A stretch of DNA of 64,000 nucleotides from Carallia brachiata. Taxonomy: Eukaryota > Streptophyta > Magnoliopsida > Malpighiales > Rhizophoraceae. The stretch spans positions 3,217,250-3,281,249 of the forward strand of contig JADCRB010000016.1 of the NCBI GenBank assembly GCA_021464245.1. The letters run 5' to 3'. A program made the position numbers and the translations under genes. The notes under the pieces are model-generated. The model was not told the origin of the DNA, did not search any database, and saw only the letters and a program-made list of their open reading frames with translations. Positions 9,668 to 21,054 of the stretch are shown piece after piece; positions within the stretch are counted from its first letter, which is position 1; every line of letters starts with the position of its first letter.

Positions 9668-10986
9668 CTAGACGTTAGAACTGCCACCTTCCTGGCTATG
9701 TATAGAGGAGTCTAATCCAACTGCAAACACTGGAGGGAATATTAACTTGCCCGCTTTTTCCCGTTCAATGCGAACTCTTCTAGCAGGCCTTGGCAGATGT
9801 GGGGTACAATCAGAATATTCCGTCTGTTGTGGCAGTGGGCCCCCAGCTGACTTGTTAGCATGTATGAGATTTCCATGAAAACCCATTTGAGTCTCCTGTA
9901 CAGCTTGGCAATCAATCAAAATTTCCGGAAGCTCCGAGACCTGCGGGATCGTATTTTCCTTGACAGCATCCTTTTCTGCATGGGAAATAAATTCTGTCGT
10001 AATCCCACCCTGATTTACATAACGGTTTTTATCACGGGAATCCCGCTTTTGAATTTCAAGCCTGATAATATCGGCCAAAACTGTCTCCGCCCAATCCGCC
10101 CCTTGTATCTGCACTGATTCTCCGCCTGACCTTATCGCTGACCAATCATGACTAGGGAGACCAAGACCTGAACGAAGGACAGATGATTCCGATGATTCTG
10201 CTGTGCTGCCATATGTATTGAGAGACAAAGACTTTCCCTGAACTCTGCTGTAAATGTCCTGAGGAGTGGTTCTGACAGAAGCCCTTTTGATAGGTGACGC
10301 CCAAAGATTTTCCCCAAAACTGCACATAGGCTCTGGACCTTGATGGTCCCCATCATCATCTCCATTAAGCAGCTCACAATCTTTATTCATGTGACCCAAA
10401 TGTCTGCAAAAATAACAAAAATTTGGAAGCCGTACACATTTGAATTCTATCCACATTACATTGCCATTTTTCTGTTTAATTTTAGTGCCTCTTACCAGTG
10501 GACTACGAACATCAAAAGGAATACGAAAACGTAGAAATCTTCCCCAACCTTCAAGGCTTTCGTCATCAAGCGATATAAACTTACCAACTCGATCTCCAAG
10601 AGCAACAACTGTGCCTTTGGACAAAGCACTAAGAGGCAGATCACACGCTTGCACCCATAGAGGTATCCAGAAGAGTTCAACTTTCGAAGGCTAGTCCTCA
10701 GCTTCAATTTTCTTCAACATTAAGACTTGTCTATCAAAGGACCACTGGGCATTCTCCATAACATACTGTTCATCTTTTGGAGAAGAAACTTGAAACTAAA
10801 AAGGTTGGAATCGATTTCCTTGGCTTCCATTGGTCTTCAGAGCTTCCAAGCCATCTGCATAGTATTCAACAATGCCCTGGCATAAAACGGCTTTTCAGTC
10901 CATAGTTTACCCAATAGAAAAGATTTCCCTTTGGATGGACCTTCGTCATTGGATGTAACACTTAGATCAATTATATCCTCTTCCAT
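9668..10986 (-). pseudogene. LINE ORF1: DUF4283 plus CX2CX4HX4C zinc knuckle
   Basis: ORF1 of plant L1 elements binds element RNA. The frame opens at an ATG at 10984-10986 and reads into a DUF4283-type domain (LLGKLWTEKPF, later QWSFDRQVLML). It is broken by a stop near 10693 and by frame changes. The longest uninterrupted part (10654-9668, 328 residues) carries the knuckle CYFCRHLGHMNKDC at its residues 80-93, giving C-X2-C-X4-H-X4-C. The C-terminal half is polar and low in conservation, as is usual. Not functional. Confidence 0.75.
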
Positions 10987-11635
10987 AGGCAACTGGGAAA
11001 AGGAAAAATAAGGGAAACAAAAAGATAGGGAAAAAGGATATTAAGGTGGAGAAAAAAAAAGGGCATTCAAAGAAAGGACATACGGAAGTTGGGGAAGGAA
11101 GAAAAACCTCTCAGAAACAAGGGAAAAAACTCTCCAGAAAGAGAATCATCTCACATGAGAGAGGGAAGGCTTGCATGAAGACAACGAGAGAATCTCCCAC
11201 AGCACAAAAGTCAAGGGAGGATGGTATGCGTGAAATTCTTGTTGACTAGAAAATATATGGAACATATGAATAAGTGTTTGGGGATGCTACGATGGACAAG
11301 AGCATAATGTTGTTCTTGTAAGTGGTTCAACTAGAATTAAAAAAGTACAACTGTTGAAAGACTTCCTAAAAGAGAATATAGGGGCTTTAAGAGAAAATGA
11401 GAGGAGGAGAGCAAATAAGGTTGCATTCTACAATTATGTTTTTGACTTTTCAATTATATTTAATGGTAAAATGGTCAATTCACAATTTTCACCTAAATTG
11501 ATTGACGTGTGTTAATTTCAGTATTTTTCATAATTTTTAAAAACATATTATGTGAACTATAAATATACTCTAAACTTATGGTGTAAAAAGTAAATTTCTC
11601 GATAAACTACCTATTAGAAGACAATAGAACAACAA

Positions 11636-11665
11636 AAACAATAACAACAACAACAACAACAACAA
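11636..11665 (+). repeat. (AAC)n microsatellite
   Basis: Repeated AAC/ACA triplets with one interruption. Confidence 0.9.
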
Positions 11666-11923
11666 AGCCTCTATTAGGAGACAACGGAAGATAACCCAAA
11701 ATTCCCTTGGGGTTCCTTTTATGAGTTATATGGGTATGGAGACGAAGCCACTCCATTCGGCAAGTCTAATTGTCAATATAAAACCTACTCAAGATTTTAA
11801 GGAGGCCCATCCAATCCACTAGTGGTAGAGACCGGATGTGGACTTTCAATGGAAGGTATAATGGCGTAAATAGGACGAAAAATATATACGGATACGAAAA
11901 AATACAGATGCGGAATAAGCACA

Positions 11924-12013
11924 TTGTGCAACCAAACAATTAACATTTGCAATAAAAATGGACGTATTTTTCATTAAATTTTTATTGCAAATAGTAATAG
12001 TTTGGTTGTACAA
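11924..12013. repeat. foldback with 36-bp inverted arms
   Basis: The left arm (11924-11959) and right arm (11978-12013) are reverse complements with only about four mismatches. The inner 15 bp are perfect (ATTTGCAATAAAAAT and its complement) and the loop is 18 bp. A transcript would fold into a strong hairpin. It could be a tiny MITE or the remnant of one, with GTTTGGTTG near the arm ends. No target duplication is clear. Confidence 0.85.
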
Positions 12014-12297
12014 AATAATCGGTCGACTGCAATATATCTCTTCTATGACTCATATCTACTGTGTCCATATAACGAGACTTATAGCAGGTTGCAATTTGTT
12101 ATGCTTACATTTGTCCTAATTTAATAATTGGGAAAATTTGTGGAAAAGATACAACAATCTTGTACTCTTCATCCTCTTAGCAAGCTGGATCTTAGAATAA
12201 TGCAAGTACATGTAATTGGTATAATCAAGGGATTGTGAAACAACTTGCCAAGAAATTGGAAAGATTATTTTTGATATTGATAATATTATATTGAGTC

Positions 12298-12700
12298 TGT
12301 TAGACCTCAAAACTCAATTCCCATATCCACTATCAGATAAATTTGTTTTGGGTTACACTCATATTATGGACTTTCATGGGCCCTTTGGTCCTTACACCAT
12401 ATCTCCACTACATTAATGGGTGTCATTGGGCATAACTCCTCTACTTCTATAAATAGCAAGGCCTTGCCTTCCTATAGGTAAGCTCTCTCCTCCTAAACTC
12501 CTTTTATTGTTTTCTCCTCACGCTCGAGCTATATACTGACTTAAGCATCGAATGGGGCTTGCCGAGAATAATCTCCAGCTCTCTCTTAGTCATACTTCAT
12601 CTTGTAAGCGTTGGATTCCACATCTAGCCCAACCTAGCATCATCCACCACAAGTCTCTCCCCAAACCGGACCTAAGTTGAGCCCAAAACCAACTGGAATG
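12298..12700 (+). repeat. possible solo LTR
   Basis: It starts TGTTAGACC and has a promoter-like CTATAAATAGCAAGG at about 12450. This is followed by a CT-rich leader and the block GACTTAAGCATCGAATGG, a theme common in plant LTR U5 regions. No primer-binding site or second copy is present in the window and the right end is unclear. Confidence 0.4.
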
Positions 12701-13819
12701 AAAGTGATTCATCAATTTTAAAGGCTAAAAAAGTTGAAAGATCATATACTGTGTTTGTTGTTCAGTGATGACTTTGCTCCTCGACTAGCTGATATCTGAA
12801 TGTTCTTGTTCAATGACTGTAAAATCATGCTAGATATGATTATCTATTGAGTTCCCATGGAGAATGAACATAATAAAAACTTGAGTTTAGAATCACAACT
12901 TTAATACTGCTAAAAGTTGGGTCAACAGATAAGACGGAACATAATGTGATTCAAAGATGGATTTGGTAAATAACGATTGTAGAACTATTACCAACACAGG
13001 CATAGTTTAGTTCTAGATATATGTTAAAATTAGTTCACTTAAATTGGCCCAACAAACTGCGGCCATGTTAGCTAGGAACTGACCCACTTGTAAGCACAAG
13101 ATGCAAAAGAAGAGAACAATGGAAACCAAATCAATTTCAAAGAGAGGCAACTACACCATCACAACTTCTGGGGAAATAGAGATGGAGTGCCTGTTCTGTG
13201 AAAAACATATGGCATTTTAGAAAGTTTCACGAATCTGCCTTGATATGACTTTAGTAGCTAACTAGAAAGTAGATTATCAAAGCTCCTTAAGCCTTTACAT
13301 CCCTGCCATCTAAACAAAAGGGAGGCAAATAGAGTGAAATCAAGTCTTCTTTCCACGAGATAAGAAAAAAATATAAAACCAATACATTGAAAAAAATGAC
13401 AAAAATTTATTGATTAAAGTTTTTATCAAAGAAAGACAATACAAATATTTGAAAAGTTACCACACTTGTGAAAAACTTCCATCAAAGGCAAGTAACTTGT
13501 TTTTTTTTTTTTTTTTTTTTACAACTTTACAAAGACTACTGGAAAAAAGGATCAAGCACTAAAAGAATCAATCTAATTAGATGTTCTACTCATATTATCC
13601 AATAGAACAACTTTGAAACATTTTCAAATCCAATATCGACTACATTTTAGAGGAAGAGAATCCCCCTTGGCAGTTTTTATTTTGGTAGGTATGGTTGATC
13701 ATAAATCCTGGATTAATGCACAATATTATTCTGAATATGTAAGGATAGAATAAACCTAGTAATCTAGTCAAACAACGTAATTTAAATCTATGTTAACTCC
13801 CGAGAATTTAGGCGCAATT
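12701..13819. other. intergenic DNA, nothing recognised
   Basis: AT-rich, with a 22-base poly-T run near 13500. No coding, RNA or repeat feature could be supported. Confidence 0.5.
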
Positions 13820-14254
13820 CTAGGGGAAACTCCGAGGCAGAATGGAGACTTCCTTGCCTAGCCAAACTTCAAGAATGTATGAAACCCCATTTTTTTGAAA
13901 CACACTCTTGACACCTCTGTTGGTGGAACCCAAAAAACCACCAACTAGATTCCTCTTGAGCAATTTAGTGAGACCCAAATACACAATCAAAGTTGCCTTT
14001 TCAATCTTCAATTCATAGCAAGCCATATAGTATTTCAAGATTCCAATATCATAATTGTCACCATCCAACACATATCGGTTATTAATCTTCCTTTTACCAA
14101 GATTGACAAAGAAATTTTTGTCCTCATTGATGCCCATCTCAAGATAGAAATAAACACAAGAATTCACCGCTATCCCCATAAATTTTCATTCTTTCCTGTC
14201 ATATTCTTACTTTCCTCACCCATTTCAGTAGCTACAAAGGAAGAATCGGATGAG
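13820..14254 (-). pseudogene. remnant of the interrupted minus-strand element, downstream part
   Basis: A 119-residue frame (14179-13820) continues what the chromovirus insertion interrupts. Across the duplicated TGAGC target the reading frame from 18513 runs on into 14254 and stops at about 14180, with the longer frame resuming one base over, so an old frameshift lies there. The protein part (NLGKRKINNRYV, VSYILEVWLG) is not one I recognise. Given its position it is probably the region after gag of the older element. Confidence 0.4.
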
Positions 14255-14259
14255 TGAGC
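14255..14259 (+). other. target site duplication TGAGC, left copy
   Basis: TGAGC directly precedes the 5' LTR and the same five bases directly follow the 3' LTR at 18509-18513. Five bases is normal for Ty3/gypsy integrase. Confidence 0.9.
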
Positions 14260-14594
14260 TGTCAGGGATTGTGGAATAGAATAGAGGGAGTTAATGGAAG
14301 TCCAGTTGGCAGATTGTGATTGGTCTTCAAGAAATAGGATAGGAACGGATAGAAGTTGTTATCTACGCTGTTAAGAGAATTACTGTTAGTTGTAATTGTT
14401 CATTCATTGGCTACTAGTATCTACGTGTATAAATACAAATTGTAGAGACAACAACAGAAATAACAAAAGATTAAAAATTCCAATACTTTCTCTAAACTCT
14501 CTCTCTCTCTCTCTCTCTTCCTTTCTTCCTATCTCACTCTCAAAATTCTTTTCCCCGATCTCCCATTTTCTTCTCCAAATCAAGGTCCCTGACA
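14260..14594 (+). repeat. 5' LTR of the chromovirus
   Basis: 335 bp from TGTCAGGGATTG to CCCTGACA. A TATA box (GTATAAATAC) lies near 14428-14437, followed by a (CT)n tract. It pairs with 18176-18508. Confidence 0.95.
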
Positions 14595-14596
14595 AG

Positions 14597-14608
14597 TGGT
14601 ATCAGAGC
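14597..14608 (+). other. primer-binding site for initiator tRNA-Met
   Basis: TGGTATCAGAGC begins two bases after the 5' LTR and is the usual complement of the 3' end of initiator tRNA-Met. Confidence 0.95.
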
Positions 14609-14668
14609 AGTCCGGTTCGGTGGCCTGAGGAACGGATCAATCTGGCGAGAAAACCTCGAAGTGTACCC

Positions 14669-15738
14669 ATGCCAAGCACTTCTTCGTCCCCAGTTTCCGA
14701 CGAGATCTTCAAGAAGATCGAAGAACAAGTATCGCTGCTGCAAAACCAGATTAAGGAACAGGAGGTAAGATTTTCTCAGCAAGATTCTAGGTTTTCGCAG
14801 TTAATGGAGTTTTTGCAAGCGAAATTTGGGGCTTTACCTGGCAATGGTAAAGAAGGAGGGCAAAGTGGGTCTGTACCAGTAGCGGAAAGGGGTGTGGGAA
14901 GAGACCATTCTGGTATTCTACCTACCCCAAAGGAATTCGTCACTGTTAATGGCGGAAATTCTGGAGATAAGGGTTGTTCTGCCGATGTGGCTCAATCTTT
15001 GGTCCTAGGGCAACATTACCATACTTTGAGGGCATTAATCCTCGAGATTGGATAGTGAAGTGTAATCGCTATTTTAGATTGAATAATGTGGCTGAACATT
15101 CTAAGGTAGAAGTAGCAGCGATGTATTTGGGGGAAAAACCGGAAGCGTGGTTCTAGGGATGGTTGTTAGATCAAACTGCAGTCACATGGGATAAATTTTC
15201 TCAGGATTTGTGTCGGAGATTTAATGGTGGTAAATTGCTGGGTATCGTGGAAGAATTTAACAAGCTGAACCAAACTGGGAGTGTCTTGGAATATCAAGAG
15301 AAATTTGAAGAATTAAAGTCCCATATGAAGAACTTGAATCCTTTCCTCAATGAGGAATATTTCATGGACAGTTTTGTGAGTGGCTTGAAGGGATCAATTA
15401 AGGCGGCCGTTAAGATGTCTCAACCGAAGGATCTCTTCCATTTGTATGAGTTGGCTCGTTTGCAAGAAGAAGTGGTGGAGGAGTTGTCCAAGCAAGCTAG
15501 ACCACCTAGATCAACGGGATGGATACCGAGTGGTTCCTCTTATCGAAGCCCTATTCCTATGAACAGGCTTCCAAACACATTTTCTGCAGCCAAAAGTGAG
15601 GGAATTAGTAAATCCATACCAGAGCAAAAGATTACAGCAGAAGGAGGACGAAGGTATAATACCTGTTATAGATGTGGGGACAGGTATTTTCCGGGGCATC
15701 AGTGCACAAAAAAACCAGCGTTGCGGTTGATGGTTTAA
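14669..15738 (+). pseudogene. gag: chromovirus gag
   Basis: Gag packages the element RNA. The ATG at 14669 opens a coiled-coil-like N-terminus (IFKKIEEQVSLLQNQIKEQE). A frameshift near 14990-15050 moves the core into another frame (LPYFEGINPRDWI, MYLGEKPEAWF) and a stop lies at 15154-15156. The rest of the gag core is open from 15163 (TWDKFSQDLCRRF, MDSFVSGLKG) to a zinc knuckle of the C-X2-C...PGH-X-C type near 15660-15705. The frame ends at the deletion point, after ALRLMV. Confidence 0.88.
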
Positions 15739-18146
15739 TGCCATTTGGGCTAACCAATGCCCCATCAACTTTCCAAGCTTTAATGAATGATATCTTTCGA
15801 CCTTACTTGAGGAAATTCATGCTGGTTTTCTTTGATAATTTGCTCATATACAGTCCGGATTTATCTAGTCATGTGCAACATTTGGTAACGGCTTTGAAAG
15901 AGTTGCGGAAACATCAACTCTATGCTAAACGATCTAAATGCTCATTTGGCCAAAGTCAAGTGGAGTATTTAGGTCATATTGTATCTGCGGCAGGCGTATC
16001 TACTGATCCTAGTAAAGTGGAGGCAATGCAGCAATGGCCAACACCCTCAACTGTTAAGGAGCTAAGAAGTTTTTTAGGCTTAACTGGTTACTATCGGAAA
16101 TTTGTGAAAGGCTATGGACAAATCAGTAAACCACTCACTGAATTGCTTAAAAAGGATGCTTTCCAATGGAATGAAGATGCAACAAAAGCCTTCCAAGCTC
16201 TAAAGACAGCAATGAGTACAGCCCCAGTGTTGGCCTTGCCAGACTTTACCAAACCCTTTGTTCTAGAGACAGATGCGAGTGGAAATGGCGTGGGAGCTGT
16301 TTTGATGTAGGACGGGAGGCCCATAGCTTATCTTAGTAAACAGTTGAGTCCAAAAAATCAGCTCCTTTCTATATATGAAAAGGAGTTGCTAGTAATACTC
16401 ATGGCAGTGGACAAGTGGAGACATTACTTAGAAGGAAATTCTTTCGTCATTAAGACAGATCATGAGAGTTTAAAGTATCTACTTCAACAGCAACTGCATA
16501 CTTACATCCAACTCAAGGGAGTCACAAAGCTTTTGGGTTTGGACTATACCATCTTATATAGAAAAGGCATGGAGAATGTTGCTGCTGATGCTTTGTCTAG
16601 GAGATTGGAAGGGTCAAATCAGGGGGAAAATCTTGATAACTCACTCGGGGACCACACTCAGGCCATTGGAAGCTCAGGGAAAACCGAAGCTTGCTTGGCT
16701 ATTACAACAGTGGTACCTAAATGGGTGACTGAGGTGGTAGAGAGCTACACGCAGGACTCTTGGGCAAGAAGTATCATTACTGAATTGACACTTACAGGTG
16801 TTTCCAAACCTCATTACACTTACACCAGTGGGCTTCTTAGATATAAGGGCAAGATTTATTTGGGTGGTACAGGAGAATTGAGGCAACAAATGATCCAAGA
16901 GTTCCACAATTCACCCATGGGAGGGCATTCAGGAGTCAGAGCCACTTGTCATAGGCTCAAACAATATTTCTATTGGCCTAAACTCAAATACACAATCAAA
17001 TCGTATATTCAAACATGTGCAACCTGCCAGCAATGTAAGGATGAACATGTTAAGTACCCAGGATTGCTACAGCCCTTACCAATCCCTCACAGGCCATGGA
17101 CGGCCATTAATATGGACTTCATAGAGGGGCTTCCAAAATCAGAAGGTAAAGATGTTATATTGGTAGTAGTTGACAGATACAGTAAGTATGCCCACTTCAT
17201 TCTTCTTTCCCATCCATTCACTGCCACAACTGTAGCCAAAAGCTTCATGGAAGAAGTCTACAAGCTCCATGGAATGCCAACTTCTATTGTCTCAGATAGA
17301 GATAAGATATTTACTAGCTTGTTTTGGAGGGAACTTTTCAAAATGCTAGGGACTGAGTTGCAATTTAGTTCAGCATATCATCCTGCCACTGATGGGCAAA
17401 CAGAGAGGGTTAACCAATGTGTGGAAGCCTATCTACGGTGTATGGTCTCTCATAGGCCTCACAAATGGGTTAAGTGGTTATAAATGGCAGAATGGTGGTA
17501 CAATAGCACTTACCATACTGCCATAAACATGTCCCCATTTCAGGCCTTGTACGGATACCAACCTCCACAATTGATAGAGTTAGCAGTGCAACAAGCTCAA
17601 GTGGGATCAGTTGGGGAATTCTTACAAGAAAGGCAGTTCATGGCAGCCCTCCTCAAGGAACAATTGCAGAAGGCACAGCAGCGGACAAAGTTTTATGTTG
17701 ATCAAGGGAGATCTGAACGAGAATTTGTTGTGGGGGAATGGGTTTACTTGAAACTACAACCCTACAGACAAACTTCCATAGCTTTGCGCAGGAACTTAAA
17801 GCTTGCTACCAAGTACTATGGGCCTTACTTAGTTGTGGCGAAGGTTGGCGCAGTGCCCAACAAATTGCAGCTACCGGAAGGATCGCCAATTCACCCCATT
17901 TTTCATGTGTCACTTTTAAAGAAGGCTGAGGGGTTCAAGGGTCAAGCAATGACACAGCTTCCCATCACTGGTCCTGATGGTCAGATGTTAGTCGAGCCAG
18001 TAGCAGTTCTGGATCGTCGCCTTGTTAAACGGAACAACGTGGCTGTTATTCAGCTCTTGGTTCAATGGTCCAACCTCCTGCCAGAGGACTCAACTTGGGA
18101 AGACTATCACTCCATTGTGTCTCAGTTTCCTTCATTTAAGCCTTGA
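15736..18146 (+). pseudogene. pol: chromovirus pol: half reverse transcriptase, RNase H, integrase, chromodomain-like end
   Basis: The frame enters at the middle of reverse transcriptase ([13 protein letters not shown]); protease and the upstream fingers are deleted. The catalytic box reads FFDNLLIYS, so the second Asp is Asn. RNase H (16225-16605) shows ETDAS, YEKELL and TDH motifs and has a stop at 16308. Integrase follows: an HHCC zinc region near 16905-17030, then a D,D,E core with MDFIEG, VSDRD and TDGQTE, with a stop at 17481. A GPY-type segment (YYGPYLVV) and a chromodomain-like end (LLVQWSNLLPEDSTWEDY) close the frame at 18146. Confidence 0.92.
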
Positions 18147-18158
18147 GGACAAGGCTCC

Positions 18159-18175
18159 ATTCAGCTGGGGAGTAA
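18159..18175 (+). other. polypurine tract of the chromovirus
   Basis: GCTGGGGAGTAA directly precedes the 3' LTR, at the expected plus-strand priming site. Confidence 0.8.
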
Positions 18176-18508
18176 TGTCAGGGATTGTGGAATAGAATAG
18201 AGGGAGTTAACGGAAGTCCAGTTGGCAGATTGTGATAGGTGTTCAAGAAATAAGATAGGAACGGATAGAAGTTGTTATCTACGCTGTTAAGAGAATTACT
18301 GTTAGTTGTAATTGTTCATTCATTGGCTACTAGTATCTACGTATATAAATACAAATTGTAGAGACAACAACAGAAATAACAAAAGATTAAAAATTCCAAT
18401 ACTTTCTCTAAACTCTCTCTCTCTCTCTCTCTTCCTTTCTTCCTATCTCACTCTCAAAATTCTTCTCCCCGATCTCCCATTTTCTTCTCCAAATCAAGGT
18501 CTCTGACA
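18176..18508 (+). repeat. 3' LTR of the chromovirus
   Basis: 333 bp, TGTCAGGGATTG to TCTCTGACA, nearly identical to 14260-14594, and followed by TGAGC. Confidence 0.95.
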
Positions 18509-19170
18509 TGAGCCTTGCCCCACACACAAGAACTGTTTACTATTTCTGACCGGCCAGCGGTGATAGGACAATCTTTAGACTCAATTTCTCTGATTATGAA
18601 ATCTGTAGGGGCTTCAAAGAATTCTGTGCACTTGTCAGTCATAACAACAGATTCTCTTATTACGATCCCATTATCAACTTCTTGCCCTTCTGCAGAGTTA
18701 ATTTCGTGTACTGCCCCATCAACTTCTATGGCTTCTGTAGTCAGGTTTGTTGGGTTATCATCAAGATACTGCCTTGTCACTCTTGGGTTCTGAAAATCTT
18801 GGTAGCCAGACTTGTAGAAAGTGGTAATATTGGAAGGTGGTTTAGAATGAATGAATTGCAAGGTGGCTTCGGTTAATTTGGCAAGGCAACGAGCATCATC
18901 AAGAATTGTAGGGCAAAATAACCGCACTCCGTTTTGTAATTCTGAGTTTAATCCAGAAACAAAACAATCTACAACATAGACTTCAGGTATGGAATTTAGA
19001 TCATATAGAGAACAAAGTTGATCAAAAAATTCTTGTATGGTACCATTTTGTTTTAGACGACAAAGATTCAATTGCAAGAACGGAGTCAAGTTTTGAACTC
19101 CCATGTCTTCTATTGCCGTGGAAGATGAAAAAGAAGAACTTTGTAAGCAATAAGAAATGAAGATGAACAA
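18509..19170 (-). pseudogene. gag: gag-like remnant of an older minus-strand LTR element
   Basis: The frame opens at 19170, just inside the primer-binding site at 19208-19219. It contains a retrotransposon gag-core pattern: LNLCRLKQNGTIQEFFDQL, then VVDCFVSGLNSELQ, comparable to the FVSGL block in the chromovirus gag. The frame runs uninterrupted into the target duplication at 18509 and continues on the other side of the chromovirus at 14254. The N-terminal part of a normal gag core is missing. Confidence 0.65.
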
Positions 19171-19207
19171 GGTTTAGAAGTAACAGAGAGGGATCCTAGG
19201 ATCAACA

Positions 19208-19219
19208 GCTCTGATACCA
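19208..19219 (-). other. initiator tRNA-Met primer-binding site of the older minus-strand element
   Basis: On the minus strand this reads TGGTATCAGAGC, just inside a CA-ended LTR-like block. It is a primer site and not a tRNA gene: there is no cloverleaf. Confidence 0.85.
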
Positions 19220-19223
19220 AAAT

Positions 19224-19529
19224 TGATATGACCGAAATCTCTCAGGAAATCCTTGAAGAACAAGAAGAGGATTTCGAGGGAAGATTCCCCAAAATTGAAT
19301 TACAGAGATAGAGTTTACAGAGCAGAGAGAAGAGAAGAAAGATGGAAACTCCCTTAATATCTGGCCCTACACGTGTCATCATCTCTACAGTAGACTAGTA
19401 TGACAGTAACAATGTATTTACACTTTGTAACACAGGCAAGGCAAACAAAAATAACTAAGGAAATGCAATTCCTCTTCTCTACTAGTGAAGCAGGAAGAGC
19501 CTTTGATATTTTATTCTAGGGTTCCATCA
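19224..19529 (-). repeat. 5' LTR of the older minus-strand element
   Basis: About 306 bp on the minus strand from TGATGGAACCC to a CATATCA end four bases before the primer-binding site. A CT-rich leader and TCTGTAATTCAATTTTGGGG lie near its end. No matching 3' LTR was found left of 13820, so the element is truncated. Confidence 0.65.
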
Positions 19530-20482
19530 CGGGCATAAAAAAATAGTCTCCATAATATTTAAATTATAATAATTAATATATTTTATATAATCATAATGAA
19601 AACTTTGAATCAAAAACATAATAATATTTTTTTCTCATTTTATTATTATAGTTGTATAAAAGATACTAATTATTGTAATTTAAATATTGTCTAAATAAAT
19701 TTTTGTATGTCTATAGATGTTTACTATCTATTATTTCTAATCGCTTTGTGAGCATAACTTTTTTCTTTTATGTATCTACTAATTTTTTCATCGGTATGAA
19801 TTTTCAATTTTAGTCGGAGTATTATAACTTTAAGATAAAAATTTGAAGGAAAATATGTAGGAAGTGTAAATTAAGTGGGATTAGTATAATTAAAGTGATA
19901 TGAGTTGTTAGATGATTGAAATTTAAAAAATTAAAAAAACAACTATTAAATACAGTCTGATAAATTGCATATTTACCTGTGTCTTCTTAAAATACAATCA
20001 CATAGTGGTACTCAAATTTTAAATTGTAACTTAAAAGAAAATTGGAGAGATTATAAATATTGATAATTTTTGAAGGCTAATGCTTATTTGCTTGCTATTT
20101 TTCTTCATTTTTTAGTATATTTTAATTATGATTTTACAATATACAAATTTATTTTTTTTATTTCAAGTATACTCTATTTATCGTAATATCATTTAAGAGT
20201 TTATACCAAAAAAAAGGAGAGAGAGAAATTAAAAATGGCGGGAATAATGCTGAATGTCACAATCAAAATGGAGAATTAGGAGACAGACCGATCAATGATG
20301 TTTGTTAATTCCTCTACGTTAGGCTTAAAATTTTATATACAATAAATCGATGGGGAGGCATAAATTAATGCACATGTACCAAAAAAATACTTAATGCACA
20401 TGGTTAGTATATGTGCCGAAGCATCAATCCATGCTCCAAAATACGCATATTTATCTGTAAAGAAAAAAAAAAAGAAATTGGT
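19530..20482. other. AT-rich intergenic DNA, nothing recognised
   Basis: Very AT-rich with many A and T runs. No gene or repeat structure could be supported. Confidence 0.5.
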
Positions 20483-20560
20483 TGTAAGAAACAAAAAAAA
20501 CAAAAAAATGAAGCTATGTTGAAAAGTCAAAAAAGGACCTACATCACCGTCACAGGATGC

Positions 20561-20770
20561 TATGGGAGGGTATGCCCATTTTTTGTTATATAGGAAATTT
20601 ATATTGTAACAGTACTTAGACTTTTTTTTATAATAATATACATATTTTATCTAATAAAAAAATAAATTATAAATTTTTATTATAAAAAAATATGCGTGTA
20701 ATTACAAAAAATTTATGTGTTATTGTAATATGACTCCTCCCATATAGCAAAATAATATACCCACCAATAT
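20561..20770. mobile_element. MITE-like insertion within the 5' LTR
   Basis: Alignment with the LTR start at 31549-31675 shows about 210 bp of extra DNA here. The ends are imperfect inverted repeats of about 30 bp (TATGGGAGGGTATGCCCATT at left, the mirror of ATATACCCACCAATA at right). The interior is extremely AT-rich. The outermost TA may be the target duplication, as in Stowaway/mariner-type MITEs. Confidence 0.6.
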
Positions 20771-21054
20771 TTTCCGCAATGAAAATATCAATTTCCACGT
20801 GGGTAGTGTAGTGCATTGTTTTCTCCACGCTAGCTGGCAAAATTAAATGAGGGCATTAGAACAACATCATTGGGGAGCCTATGAATAGACTCAATCTAAA
20901 GCCTTTGAAACACGCCGAAAGCAAGGCAAAATCCCATTAAGATGAAGAGAAGCAAAGCTTTGCTTTCCTCTCCTTTCTCTCTTTTAGTATTTTGGACATA
21001 TGTTCTTTAGACACTACTAATGTGTATCTTTCAGATTAAAAGTCTAAAGTACTA

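Larger units (their letters stand above)
8700..10986 (-). mobile_element. truncated L1-type LINE retrotransposon
   Basis: On the minus strand, an ORF1 with a DUF4283 domain and zinc knuckle is followed by an ORF2 endonuclease domain, the standard order of plant L1 LINEs. The reverse transcriptase and 3' tail are missing below about 8700. Both frames carry stops or frameshifts. A purine-rich stretch upstream (10987-11160) may be the 5' UTR. Confidence 0.8.
10987..12297. other. intergenic DNA with an AAC microsatellite and a foldback
   Basis: No gene recognised. An (AAC)n-type tract lies at about 11636-11665 and the foldback at 11924-12013. The short Lys-rich frame at 11046-11249 is a by-product of purine-rich sequence. 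Confidence 0.5.
14260..18508 (+). mobile_element. chromovirus-type Ty3/gypsy retrotransposon with an internal deletion
   Basis: A complete LTR-to-LTR insertion of about 4.25 kb with a 5-bp target duplication, an initiator-methionine primer-binding site, gag, a pol lacking protease and the N-terminal half of reverse transcriptase, and a polypurine tract. Short LTRs (335 and 333 bp), this primer type and a C-terminal chromodomain-like segment fit the Reina-like chromoviruses. The LTRs differ by about seven substitutions plus one CT-repeat length change, so the insertion is fairly recent. The protease/reverse transcriptase deletion means it could not move alone. Confidence 0.93.

Noticed and set aside
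14597..14608. Possible initiator tRNA-Met piece
   Set aside because: Only the primer-complementary 12 bases are present next to an LTR, with no tRNA fold; the same holds for 19208-19219.
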